From: DAITBA01 sp036824005
Lineage (GTDB): Bacteria; Pseudomonadota; Gammaproteobacteria; Burkholderiales; Rhodocyclaceae
Length of the DNA stretch: 64,000 bases
Assembly (NCBI GenBank): GCA_036824005.1
Contig: DAITBA010000019.1
Location: forward strand, 8,167-72,166
Direction of reading: 5' to 3'
The notes below the pieces were generated by a model. That model was not told the origin of the DNA, ran no database searches, and saw only the letters and a program-made list of their open reading frames with translations. Made by a program: the position numbers and the translations under genes. Positions 53,266-62,669 of this stretch are shown here, in pieces (position 1 is the first letter of the stretch; each line of letters opens with the position of its first letter).

Positions 53266-55317
53266 ATGAAACCGCGCGTATTCGTCGTCATGCCCTTCGG
53301 CGCCAAGCCGCTGGATGCCAACCCGGAGCGGGCGGCGACGTCATCCCCCGTGGCGCAGGTCGATTTCGATGCTGTCTATGACCAGCTTCTCAAACCTGCC
53401 ATCGAGCAGGCCGGCTGCGAGCCCTTCCGCGCGGACGAGGAACAAAGCGCGGGCGACATCCGCACTGATATGTTCTTCGAGCTGATCACCGCGGATTTCG
53501 TGCTCGCCGATGTGTCGGTTTTTAATCCCAATGTCTTCTATGAGCTGGGTGTGCGCCACGGCGCCGCGCCGCGCGGGACGATCCTGGTGAGCGGCGGCTG
53601 GGCGCGCGCGCCCTTCGACATCGCACCCGACCGCCGCTTCGTCTACAACGGGCGCCTGTTCGAGGTCGCCCATGACGGCGCTCCACCCGATCGTCATGCA
53701 TTGCGCGGAGAAATCCGACGGCTCGCCGAAGACCTGGCGCGCATCATCGCCAGCGATCGGGAGAAGGTTTCCAGCCCGGTATTCGCCGCCCTGCCGGGCC
53801 TGAAGCCGGCCGACTGGAGCACCATCGAGAACGCGCGGGCGCGCTACTTCAACGTCGTCATCGACGAACTGGCGCGACGCGTCCAGACCGCCCGCGCCGA
53901 CGGACTACCCGGCGACATCATGACGCTGGCCGAGGAGGCGCCGACCCGATTGCACGAGAGGCGGCTGCTGATGGAAGCCGCGAAGGGCTTGATGGATCTG
54001 CGCCGTTTCGAACCGGCTCGGGAACAACTGGAACTGTTGCTGGAGCTGGTGCCCGAGGATCTGCCCGCCAAGCTGCAGCTTGCGTTGGTGCTGAACCGGT
54101 TGGACCGTACCCGCGAGGCCGAGCTCATGCTGCGCGAGGTGGCGGGCCTTGCGCCCAAAGACGTCGGCGTGCTGAGCGCTCTGGGCAGCGTCTACAAGGA
54201 TCTGTGGGTCAGGCAATGGGAGGCTCTGCCCGACCTCGCCCAGCGCCAGCGTACCGCCCTGCGCGGCTATGCCCTGGCTTCGCGCGCCACGCGTTACTAC
54301 TACGAAGCGTTCCTCGGCAACCTCAATGCCTATTACTCCGGCATTAACGCTCTGAGTCTGATCAAGCTTTGCGACCACCTCGGGCAGGCCGGCGACGAGG
54401 AGCTGACGGTGGCGCGGCACGCCGACATCGGCATCGCCGAATCCCTGCAGCTCGCGCTGCGGGCAGTTCTGGCGAGCGACAATGTGCGGCGCGTGCCGCC
54501 GGCCGAGGAAGTGTGGGCAGAGGCGACGAAGGGCGAGCTCGATATCCTTCGTGGCGATGGCAAGCGGGCGCGCCACCAGTACCGCAAGGCCATCGGCCTG
54601 ACCGATTGCTCCCTGTTTATGATCGAGTCCATGGTCGATCAGCTCAGGATGTACGAACGCCTGGGCTACCGCGGCGAGGTCCTGGCGGGCGTGATTGAGG
54701 ATCTGGAATACGAAACGGCCCAGCGCCAGCTCAAGCGCTATGACAAGGTGGTGGTGTTCAGCGGCCACCGCACCGATCTGCCCGGGCGTGTGCCGCCGCG
54801 CTTCCCGGAGAGCAAGGCCGACGCCTGTGGCGCAGCCATCCGCACGCGTCTGGAAACCTGGGGCTTGGGCACGGGCAAGGCCGTGCTGGCGGTGTGCGGC
54901 GGAGCGCGCGGCGGCGACATTTTGTTCGCGGAAGCGTGCCGTGACCTGGACGCTGATGTCCGGCTGCTCGTGGCGCTGCCGGAGGCGGATTTCCTGGAGT
55001 CCTCGGTACGCAGCGAGGGTGGCGACTGGGTGGGGCGCTACTTCGCGCTGAAGAGTCATCCGCGCTGCAGGGTCTGCTTCCAGCACGAACGGCTGGGGCG
55101 GCCGGCGGATGAGAAGGATCGGCGTCTGCTTTACGACCGCAACAACCTTTGGTGTTTAAACACGGCGCGGGCAGAGGTGGATGCGGCGAACCTGTACGTT
55201 CTCACGTTGTGGGATGAATCACAGCAGGCCGACGGCGCCGGCGGCACGCGCGATTTCGTGACGCGCGCCCGACGATACGCCAGCCATTGCGACAACATCA
55301 ACCCGCTCGAACTGTAA
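53266..55317 (+). CDS. Three-domain protein: deoxyribosyltransferase/TIR-like, TRAFs-binding-type TPR, SLOG-like
   Basis: Encodes 683 residues; GAGGTGA lies 5 bases before ATG 53266. Residues 1-140 form a Rossmann-like domain of the nucleoside 2-deoxyribosyltransferase/TIR-like class: RVFVVMPFG, ADFVLADVSVFNPN and FYELGVRHGA, with Glu93 as the expected catalytic residue. Residues ~180-480 are helical repeats like the TRAFs-binding domain (DUF4071) of animal ASK1. Residues ~490-660 resemble a SLOG-type Rossmann fold (VVFSGHRTDLPG; CGGARGGDILFAEAC at 544-558). Such architecture suggests nucleotide-based signalling or defence. The family reading is inference. Confidence 0.72.
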   Translation: MKPRVFVVMPFGAKPLDANPERAATSSPVAQVDFDAVYDQLLKPAIEQAGCEPFRADEEQSAGDIRTDMFFELITADFVLADVSVFNPNVFYELGVRHGAAPRGTILVSGGWARAPFDIAPDRRFVYNGRLFEVAHDGAPPDRHALRGEIRRLAEDLARIIASDREKVSSPVFAALPGLKPADWSTIENARARYFNVVIDELARRVQTARADGLPGDIMTLAEEAPTRLHERRLLMEAAKGLMDLRRFEPAREQLELLLELVPEDLPAKLQLALVLNRLDRTREAELMLREVAGLAPKDVGVLSALGSVYKDLWVRQWEALPDLAQRQRTALRGYALASRATRYYYEAFLGNLNAYYSGINALSLIKLCDHLGQAGDEELTVARHADIGIAESLQLALRAVLASDNVRRVPPAEEVWAEATKGELDILRGDGKRARHQYRKAIGLTDCSLFMIESMVDQLRMYERLGYRGEVLAGVIEDLEYETAQRQLKRYDKVVVFSGHRTDLPGRVPPRFPESKADACGAAIRTRLETWGLGTGKAVLAVCGGARGGDILFAEACRDLDADVRLLVALPEADFLESSVRSEGGDWVGRYFALKSHPRCRVCFQHERLGRPADEKDRRLLYDRNNLWCLNTARAEVDAANLYVLTLWDESQQADGAGGTRDFVTRARRYASHCDNINPLEL

Positions 55318-55374
55318 CGGCGGCCGACGCCGCTCGCCGACCTGACGGGTCCCTGCCGGCAGTTGGAACGCAGG

Positions 55375-56079
55375 TCAGTGGCGCAGGACGCTTGCGTAGC
55401 CGGACGCCGCGGCGGGCGGCATTGCTTCCCCGTCCGCCAGCGTGTCGTCGTCGCATTCCTCGATCGGCATGTCGTGCGGGATCTCCAGCAGATCGAGTAC
55501 CTGATGGGCGATGCGGCGGCAGGCATTGGCCAACGGTGTCGGCAAAGCCGCAGGGACCTGCTTCTGTAACAGCAGCTTCGTCGCCGAAAGCGTGTAGACC
55601 GGTTCCAGAATCCGGTTGCGATAGACGCTGAGCGACATCTCCACGCTTCTCTGAGCCGCTTCGCGCTGCCAGGGATTGGTCGGCCACTGGCAGGGCAGGG
55701 CGAAGGCACGCGGGAAGGCCTCGAGATCCTTGATCACCGTGCGGATGTCTTCTTGGGAATCGCGGAAGGGCAGCAACACGAGGTTGGCAAGGCTGTAGAG
55801 CCGGCGATCCATCTCCGTGCGATTGGCACCGCCGTCGATTACGCCCTTCCAACCGGCGAGCGAGCGCAATTTGTCCACCACCTTGCCCAGCGCCTCGCGG
55901 GTGCGTGCATCGGCGGTCAAATAGCGTCGGCCCTCGGGATCCAGCGGCTCGCGTCCGACATCGGTGAGCACGCACGCCGAACGTTGTCCGAGCAGTCCCA
56001 TTCCTTGGCACAGCATATGCGAAAGCGTGGTCTTGCCCGTGCCGCCCTTGTTGCCGATGATGCAAATGATTTCCGCCAT
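55375..56079 (-). CDS. ParA/MinD-like ATPase
   Basis: Encodes 234 residues; GGAGG stands five bases before the ATG. The deviant Walker A is GNKGGTGKTTL (residues 9-19) with the ParA-type signature lysine. GVIDGGANRTEMDRRL and VLLPFRDSQEDIRTVIKDLE fit the switch regions. No ParB gene is nearby, so it is an orphan that may position a protein complex or granule rather than a plasmid. Convergent with the three-domain gene, 57 bases apart. Confidence 0.83.
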   Translation of the reverse strand: MAEIICIIGNKGGTGKTTLSHMLCQGMGLLGQRSACVLTDVGREPLDPEGRRYLTADARTREALGKVVDKLRSLAGWKGVIDGGANRTEMDRRLYSLANLVLLPFRDSQEDIRTVIKDLEAFPRAFALPCQWPTNPWQREAAQRSVEMSLSVYRNRILEPVYTLSATKLLLQKQVPAALPTPLANACRRIAHQVLDLLEIPHDMPIEECDDDTLADGEAMPPAAASGYASVLRH

Positions 56080-56178
56080 GAAATCCTCCTTGGTGTCGCG
56101 AGAATTATCTGCAAGCGCGACGATGGCCGAAGTCAGGAAAAGCGGAACTTTCCGGCGGCTATTTCGCCCTCAGCGGCC

Positions 56179-56913
56179 TTACAGGACGTAGCAGAACAGG
56201 CGGGTCCGGCGTCGGTCGGCAACATCCACGACGCGGGTCGGCGTCACCTCCGGCACAGCGAAACTGTTGCTGATCAGCATGGCGCCGCCACGCATCTCGC
56301 TGCGTGCCTTTTGCCACAGCCGCGGCATCGGCACCGGTGACAGGAAGGCATACGCGACATCGTACTGCGTCAGCGCGTGGCGCCAGAAGTTACCGCGCAG
56401 GATGCGGCAGTTCGTCAGCCCCCGGCTCCCGATCCAGGCGATGAGGCAGGGCAGGGGTGCGTTTTCGATGCCGACGAAACGGCAGTCGGGACGCCGGCGC
56501 GCCATGTGCCGCAGCAGCCTGCCGGTGCCGCAGCCGAGATCGATGACGGCGGCCGGCCGGTCGGCGGGCAGCAGCGCGAGCAGCGCCTGTGCCGTGCTGG
56601 GGTTGGTGAGGAACAGCGGAACCTGGGTACGGAAGCTGCTCCAATAGATCAGCGCCAGAGCGACAAAACCCGCGAGGAACCAGGCGGGCGCGACCTCCAC
56701 GCGGCTTGCGAGCACCAGCGCCGGAGCGAACAGCAGATGCATCGGCAGCCACCACTTCGCTGCGTGCATGGCGCCCGCGGCCGCGGCGGCGAATCCCCCC
56801 TGCATCAATGCCAATGCCAACGGCGCCGGCTGCGGTAGAAGATCTACGGCGAGGAGAACGACCACGGCAATGCAACCGAGCAGTTGGGCAACGAGAGCTT
56901 TGAAGGCAGGCAC
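56179..56913 (-). CDS. Membrane-anchored SAM-dependent methyltransferase
   Basis: Encodes 244 residues from GTG 56913. The first ~100 residues hold about four hydrophobic helices; the catalytic domain follows with motif I VIDLGCGTGRLLRHMARRRP, VGIENAPLPCL and the late strand GAMLISNSFAVPE. A class I methyltransferase domain behind a helical membrane part is uncommon. The substrate is unknown. It lies 99 bases downstream in transcription of the 114-residue gene region and precedes the ParA gene on the same strand. Confidence 0.75.
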   Translation of the reverse strand: MPAFKALVAQLLGCIAVVVLLAVDLLPQPAPLALALMQGGFAAAAAGAMHAAKWWLPMHLLFAPALVLASRVEVAPAWFLAGFVALALIYWSSFRTQVPLFLTNPSTAQALLALLPADRPAAVIDLGCGTGRLLRHMARRRPDCRFVGIENAPLPCLIAWIGSRGLTNCRILRGNFWRHALTQYDVAYAFLSPVPMPRLWQKARSEMRGGAMLISNSFAVPEVTPTRVVDVADRRRTRLFCYVL

Positions 56914-56971
56914 GGCCGGATTGTAACCGCCTTGTCGTACACCGGATGCGACTGCCCGGCGCGTACTTCGC

Positions 56972-57316
56972 CTACCGATCCGACTGGTCCAGGTATGCCT
57001 GCCGCGCCGCCCCGAGCCTACTGCGCACGGACTTCATCCGTTCCGCCGGCAGGTCGGCCGCCAACTCGTCCACGATTTCAAGACAACAGGCGTAGAACGC
57101 ATCGAAGGCGGTTGCCGCAGTGCCAGGCTGCAGTAACGCTGTCGCCGCGTCCGCCGAGCCCGACACCGCGGACCCGGGCGCATTGAGCTGCGCATAGCGC
57201 GGAATGAGGCGCCGCGTGTGGCTGCCCTCGATCTGGGCGATCAGCGCATCGACCTTGACATAGACCTCGCCTTCGAACTCGAACCGCTCGCCGACGGCGA
57301 GCTGCTGGAATCTCAT
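56972..57316 (-). CDS. Conserved-looking protein of unknown function
   Basis: Encodes 114 residues; GGGGAGG precedes the ATG by six bases. The start (MRFQQLAVGERFEFEGEVYVKVD) reads like a small beta domain with 'GxxFxxxGxxYxK' spacing; the C-terminal half is helical (AFDAFYACCLEIVDELAAD). I do not recognise it further. It may share a transcript with the methyltransferase. Confidence 0.6.
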   Translation of the reverse strand: MRFQQLAVGERFEFEGEVYVKVDALIAQIEGSHTRRLIPRYAQLNAPGSAVSGSADAATALLQPGTAATAFDAFYACCLEIVDELAADLPAERMKSVRSRLGAARQAYLDQSDR

Positions 57317-57501
57317 GGACTACCTCCCCGACATGGCGGTCAATGAATCGATCGCAATAACACCAACTCTACCGCAGAGGACACGAAATAAGGCGAGCCG
57401 CAGACGCTACATCGCGCATGTTGGCTTCTCTCTCTCAGTGCTGCGCCTCGTCCGCGGTGAACTCGAATATCGACGGATGCGGCGTGCCATAACCCGGCAA
57501 C

Positions 57502-60500
57502 TCAGGCGGCCGCGGCTTCAGGTGCCGCAGTTTGTGCCCACTTCGCCCATAGGTCAGCCTTAAGCGTTGCGGCGCTGTCCATGTTGTTCAACTTGACGTG
57601 ACCGAAACCGCGAATGTGCTCGGGTACGCTGGCGATGCCTACGGCCAGCGCTAGCCGCTCGGCCGTAAGCTCCCTGAGCAGACGCTCCAGGTCCTGCTCG
57701 TATTCGCGGATCAGGGCCTGCTCCCGGCGGCGCTCGGCGGTGCGTCCGAAGATGTCCCAGCGCGTACCGCGCAGGAATTTCAGGCGCGCGAGCCAGCGCA
57801 TCAGGACCATCGTGCGTGGGCCATAGACGCGCTTCTTCGGCTCACCCGTCGCCGGGTCGATCTGCGCCAACATGGGTGGAGCGAAATGGAAATTGACGCT
57901 GAAGTCACCCTCGAACGTCGCCTCCACCTTGGCCATGAACGCCGGGTCGGCGTAGAGCCGCGCCACTTCGTATTCGTCCTTCACCGCGAGCAGCTTGAAG
58001 TAGTAGCGCGCTACCGCCTCCGTCAGCGGCAGCTCGGCGCCAAACCTGGCTTCCGCGGCGCGCACGCGTTGCACCTGCCGCTGGTAGCGCTCGGCGTAGG
58101 CGCCATCCTGATAGGCGGTCAGGTATTCCACGCGCCGGGCGATGATGTCGTCGAGCGTCTGCGGCTTGCTCAGCGCGATGACATCGTCAGGCGCGACGAA
58201 CCGCTCCACCGCGGCCAGATCATGGGCGGCGCGCCGGCCCCACAGCAGCGCCTTCTTGTTCATCGCCACCGCCACGCCGTTCAGTTCGATGGCGCGCTCC
58301 AGCGCTGCCAGTGACACGGGCACCAGACCCTTCTGCCAGGCATAGCCGAGCAGGAACAGGTTGGTGGCGATGGCATCGCCCATGAGGGTGGTCGCCAGCC
58401 TGGTTGCGTCGATGAAGTCGGCGGCACCGCCGCCCACGGCATCGACGATGACCTGCTGCATGCGGCGCAGCGGAAACTGCCAGTCGGGATTGCGGGTGAA
58501 TTCCGCCGTCGGCGTCTCGGCGCAATTGACCACGGCGCGCGTGGTGCCGCTTTGCATCTTGGCCAGCGCCTCGCTGCTGGCGGTGGTGACCACGTCGCCG
58601 CCGACGACCGCGTCGGCTTCGCCGGCCGCAATGCGCACGGCATGGAGATCCTCGGGACGATCGGCAATGCGGACATGGGAAAAGACGGCGCCGCCTTTCT
58701 GCGCCAAACCGGTCATGTCGAGGACGGTGACGCCTTTGCTGTCCATGTGGGCAGCCATGCCGATCAGCGCGCCGATGGTGACCACGCCCGTGCCGCCGAC
58801 GCCGGTCACCAGGATGCCCCAGGGACTGCGCGCATCGGGCAGCGCCGGCAACGGCAGATCGGAAAACCGCGATTCATCCGCCTCCATGGCTCTGCCCTTG
58901 CGCAGCCGACCACCTTCGATGGTGACGAACGAGGGACAAAAACCTTTGAGGCAGGAGAAGTCCTTGTTGCACGCTGACTGATCGATGGCGCGCTTGCGTC
59001 CGAACTCCGTTTCCACCGGCACTACTGCCAGACAGTTCGATTTGACGCCGCAGTCGCCGCAGCCCTCGCAGACCATCTCGTTGATGAAGACCCGGCGCGC
59101 CGGATCGGGGTAGGTGCCGCGCTTGCGCCGGCGCCGCTTCTCGGCGGCGCAGGTCTGGTCGTAGATCAGCGCCGACACGCCGGCGTACTCGCGCAAGTTG
59201 CGCTGCACGGCATCCAGTTCGTCGCGGTGGTGCACCGACACATCGTGAGGCAGATCGGCCGGCGCGTATTTCTGCGGCTCGTCGGAGACGATGACGACGT
59301 TCTTGACCCCCTCCGCTTCGAGCTGGCGGGCGATCATGGGCACCGTCAGCGTCCCATCCACCGGCTGGCCGCCGGTCATGGCTACGGCGTCGTTGTAGAG
59401 GATCTTGTAAGTAATGGGCACTTTCGCCGCGACGGCGGCACGGATCGCCAGGTACCCGGAGTGAAAGTAGGTGCCGTCGCCCAGGTTGGCGAAGATGTGC
59501 TTCTCGCTGGTGAAGGGCGCCTGACCGATCCACGGCACGCCCTCGCCCCCCATGTGGGTGAAGGTGGAGGTGCTGCGGTCCATCCATACCACCATGTAAT
59601 GGCAGCCGATTCCTGCCACGGCGCGGCTGCCCTCCGGAACCACGGTCGAGCTGTTGTGCGGGCAGCCGGGGCAGAAGTAGGGAATGCGCTGGATCGGCAC
59701 CACCGGTTGGGCCAGCGCCTTCTCCTTGGCCTCGAGAAAGGCCAGCCGGGCCTTGATGCGGTCGGAGGTGAAGAATCGGGCGATGCGGCTGGCGATGGCA
59801 CGGGCGATCATGGCCGGCGTCAGCTCGCTCGCCGCGCGCAGCAGCCATTCGCCGTGGGGCAGGGACCATTCGCCCTTCTCGTCGAACTTGCCGACCACGC
59901 GTGGACGCACGTCCTCGCGCCAGTTGTACAGCTCTTCCTTGAGCTGGTATTCGATGAACTGACGCTTCTCCTCCACCACCAGGATCTCTTCCAGTCCGTC
60001 GGCGAAATGGCGCACGCCTTCGGACTCCAGCGGCCACACCATGCCCACTTTGTACAGGCGGATGCCAATGTTCGCCGCCAGCTTCTCGTCGATGCCGAGG
60101 TCGTCGAAGGCCTGGCGCACGTCGAGGTAGGACTTGCCTGCCGTGATGATGCCGAGCCGCGGCCGCGGGCTGTCGATGACGATGCGATTGAGGTGGTTGG
60201 CGCGGCAGTAGGCGAGCGCAGCGTACAGCTTGCGGTGCAGCAGGCGCTCTTCCTGAACGAGCGGCGGGTCGGGCCAGCGGATGTTCAACCCGTCGGCCGG
60301 CAGCTCGAAGTCGGTGGGCAGGACGACGTTTACGCGCTGCGGGTCCACATCTACCGAGGCGGAAGACTCCACCGTGTCGGCCAGCGCCTTGAACGCGACC
60401 CAGCAGCCCGAGTAGCGGCTCATCGCCCAGCCGTGCAGGCCGTAGTCCAGGTATTCCTGGACGCCGGCCGGCGCCAGCACCGGCATCATCACCGCCTTGA

Positions 60501-61023
60501 AAACGTGCTCCGTCTGGTGCGGCAGCGTCGAGGACTTGGCCGCGTGGTCGTCGCCGGCGACCACCAGCACGCCGCCGTGTCTCGACGTGCCGGCTGCGTT
60601 GGCGTGGCGGAAGACGTCGCCACAGCGGTCCACGCCGGGGCCCTTGCCGTACCACATGGCGAATACACCGTCATACCTCGCGTTGGCGATAAGATTCACC
60701 TGCTGTGTGCCCCAGATGGCGGTCGCGGCAAGGTCTTCGTTCAATCCCGGCTGGAAGCGAACGTGGTGCGCCTCAAGATATTTCCTGGCGCGCCACAGCG
60801 TCTGGTCCAGCCCTCCAAGGGGCGATCCGCGATAACCGGAGATGAAACCGGCAGTGTTGAGGCCGGCAGCGAGGTCACGGACGCGCTGCATCATCGGCAG
60901 GCGCGTCAGCGCCTGGGTGCCGGTCAAGAACAGCCGGCCGGCGGCGACGGTGTATTTGTCGTCGAGAGAGATGGACGGCTGGCGGCCGGCGGCCGGCTGA
61001 ACGGTCGTGGCGGACTCCGCCAT
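57502..61023 (-). CDS. Indolepyruvate:ferredoxin oxidoreductase, fused subunits
   Basis: Encodes 1173 residues from ATG 61023 (GGAG eight bases upstream). It oxidatively decarboxylates aryl or branched 2-oxoacids to acyl-CoA, passing electrons to ferredoxin. Order: N-terminal pyruvate-oxidoreductase domain (SGYRGSPLGGLDQ), TPP domain (FCPGCPHNSS, GDGTYFHSG), a 4Fe-4S region (CEGCGDCGVKSNC; CNKDFSCLKGFC) and the gamma-type domain GVGGTGVVTIGALIG. alpha, beta and linker parts are one chain, as usual in aerobic proteobacteria. A longer frame to 61224 has no basis. Confidence 0.92.
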   Translation of the reverse strand: MAESATTVQPAAGRQPSISLDDKYTVAAGRLFLTGTQALTRLPMMQRVRDLAAGLNTAGFISGYRGSPLGGLDQTLWRARKYLEAHHVRFQPGLNEDLAATAIWGTQQVNLIANARYDGVFAMWYGKGPGVDRCGDVFRHANAAGTSRHGGVLVVAGDDHAAKSSTLPHQTEHVFKAVMMPVLAPAGVQEYLDYGLHGWAMSRYSGCWVAFKALADTVESSASVDVDPQRVNVVLPTDFELPADGLNIRWPDPPLVQEERLLHRKLYAALAYCRANHLNRIVIDSPRPRLGIITAGKSYLDVRQAFDDLGIDEKLAANIGIRLYKVGMVWPLESEGVRHFADGLEEILVVEEKRQFIEYQLKEELYNWREDVRPRVVGKFDEKGEWSLPHGEWLLRAASELTPAMIARAIASRIARFFTSDRIKARLAFLEAKEKALAQPVVPIQRIPYFCPGCPHNSSTVVPEGSRAVAGIGCHYMVVWMDRSTSTFTHMGGEGVPWIGQAPFTSEKHIFANLGDGTYFHSGYLAIRAAVAAKVPITYKILYNDAVAMTGGQPVDGTLTVPMIARQLEAEGVKNVVIVSDEPQKYAPADLPHDVSVHHRDELDAVQRNLREYAGVSALIYDQTCAAEKRRRRKRGTYPDPARRVFINEMVCEGCGDCGVKSNCLAVVPVETEFGRKRAIDQSACNKDFSCLKGFCPSFVTIEGGRLRKGRAMEADESRFSDLPLPALPDARSPWGILVTGVGGTGVVTIGALIGMAAHMDSKGVTVLDMTGLAQKGGAVFSHVRIADRPEDLHAVRIAAGEADAVVGGDVVTTASSEALAKMQSGTTRAVVNCAETPTAEFTRNPDWQFPLRRMQQVIVDAVGGGAADFIDATRLATTLMGDAIATNLFLLGYAWQKGLVPVSLAALERAIELNGVAVAMNKKALLWGRRAAHDLAAVERFVAPDDVIALSKPQTLDDIIARRVEYLTAYQDGAYAERYQRQVQRVRAAEARFGAELPLTEAVARYYFKLLAVKDEYEVARLYADPAFMAKVEATFEGDFSVNFHFAPPMLAQIDPATGEPKKRVYGPRTMVLMRWLARLKFLRGTRWDIFGRTAERRREQALIREYEQDLERLLRELTAERLALAVGIASVPEHIRGFGHVKLNNMDSAATLKADLWAKWAQTAAPEAAAA

Positions 61024-61246
61024 GAGCATTTCTCCTTCGCAAAAATCGTGTCTTTGACGGCGGGAGCCGGTACGCTCCGCTGCGGTCGGGCGCCTTGTGG
61101 GCACACTCCGTGCGGGCAGGCTACCATGGCGGGCAACCCACCAAAAAATTTGATCTCGGATTTGGGCGCGCGTTCCGGAGCGCGCGGGGGGGCCGCAGGC
61201 TGCGGCAGGATCCGCGCGTGCCAAGGAGGCCGCCTTGCCGGCGCAC

Positions 61247-62656
61247 TCAGGACACGGGAAGATCGGGCACGATCTTGCCCGGATTCATGAGGTTGTCGGG
61301 ATCGAAACTGCGCTTGAGCGCGCGCATCAACTCCACCGCGCTACCGTGTTCGGCGAGAAGGAAATCCTGCTTGCCGAAGCCGATGCCGTGCTCGCCTGTG
61401 CAGGTACCGTCCATCTCCAGGGCGCGCGCGATCAGACGCCTGTTCAGCGCCTCGGCGCGCCCGACCTCGTCGGCGTCGTCCGGGTCGATCACCATGGCGA
61501 CGTGGAAGTTACCGTCGCCCACGTGCCCCAGCATCGGTGCCAGAATTCCGGTGCGCTCGACATCGGCGCGCGTCGCCTCAATGCATTGGGCAAGTCGCGA
61601 GATCGGAACGCAAACGTCGGTCGTCAGCACCCGCGCGCCGGGGCGCAGGCCGAGGCAGGCGTAGTAGGCGTTGTGCCGTGCTTGCCACAGGCGGGTGCGC
61701 TCCTCGGGGCGTACCGCCCATTCGAAATCCAGCCCGCCGTGCTCGCGCGCGATCTCCTGCACCGTCTGCGCCTGCTCCTCGACCGAAGCCGGACTGCCGT
61801 GGAACTCGAAGAACAGCATAGGCGCCTCGCGCAGGGTCGTCTTGCTGTAGCGGTTGATGGCGGTAACGGTGAGCGCGTCTACCAGTTCGATGCGCGCCAC
61901 GGGAATGCCGAGCTGGATGGTCTGCATCACCGCCTTCACCGCCTGGTCTACGCCGGCAAAGGCGCACACCGCGCTGGAGACGGCTTCTGGTATCGGATAC
62001 AGGCGCAGGGTAATCTCGGTCATGATGCCCAGCGTGCCCTCCGAGCCGACGAATAGGCGCGTCAGATCGTAGCCGGCTGCGGATTTGCGCGCCCGTCCGC
62101 CGGTCCTCACCACGCGGCCGTCGGCGAGTACCACGGTCAGTCCGAGCACATTGTCGCGCATGGTGCCGTAGCGTACGGCGTTGGTGCCCGAGGCACGCGT
62201 GGCTGTCATGCCGCCCACCGTGGCGTCGGCGCCGGGATCGATGGGGAAGAACAAGCCTGTGCCGTGAAGCTCCTGGTCGAGCTGCTTGCGCGTGACGCCG
62301 GGCTGAACGGTGACGTCTAGGTCCTCGCTGTGCACGGACAGCACCCTGTTCATGCGCGTCGTGTCGATGCAGACGCCGCCGCGTATGGCGAGGACGTGAC
62401 CCTCCAGCGAGCTGCCGATGCCGAAGGGGATCATGACCACGCCATGGGCATGGCAGAGCTTGACGACGTCCACCACCTCTGCCGTCGTTTCCGGGAAGAC
62501 GACGGCATCGGGCGCCGCCGGTGGGAAGTGCGATTCGTCCTTGCCGTGGTGTGCTCGGACCGCTTCTGCCGTCGAAAATCGGTCGCCGAAGCGGGTGCCG
62601 AGCGCGTCAATCACGCATTGCGGCAACGGCGCGTGGGCGGGGTATGGAGCGTTCAC
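61247..62656 (-). CDS. FAD-linked D-lactate/glycolate-type dehydrogenase
   Basis: Encodes 469 residues from GTG 62656, placed 13 bases after the nitroreductase stop; a frame to 62746 would overlap that gene. The FAD-binding PCMH motif is IPFGIGSSLEGHV, with DPGADATVGGMTATRASGTNAVRYG; the C-terminal cap has GHVGDGNFH and TGEHGIGFGK. This is the GlcD/D-LDH family, which oxidises 2-hydroxyacids. The exact acid is not clear. Confidence 0.9.
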   Translation of the reverse strand: MNAPYPAHAPLPQCVIDALGTRFGDRFSTAEAVRAHHGKDESHFPPAAPDAVVFPETTAEVVDVVKLCHAHGVVMIPFGIGSSLEGHVLAIRGGVCIDTTRMNRVLSVHSEDLDVTVQPGVTRKQLDQELHGTGLFFPIDPGADATVGGMTATRASGTNAVRYGTMRDNVLGLTVVLADGRVVRTGGRARKSAAGYDLTRLFVGSEGTLGIMTEITLRLYPIPEAVSSAVCAFAGVDQAVKAVMQTIQLGIPVARIELVDALTVTAINRYSKTTLREAPMLFFEFHGSPASVEEQAQTVQEIAREHGGLDFEWAVRPEERTRLWQARHNAYYACLGLRPGARVLTTDVCVPISRLAQCIEATRADVERTGILAPMLGHVGDGNFHVAMVIDPDDADEVGRAEALNRRLIARALEMDGTCTGEHGIGFGKQDFLLAEHGSAVELMRALKRSFDPDNLMNPGKIVPDLPVS

Positions 62657-62669
62657 AGTCGATGGCCCG

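Noticed and set aside
59227..61290. 687-codon open frame antisense to the indolepyruvate oxidoreductase
   Set aside because: Shadow of a strongly conserved gene; composition rich in Arg/Gly/Val/His without motifs.
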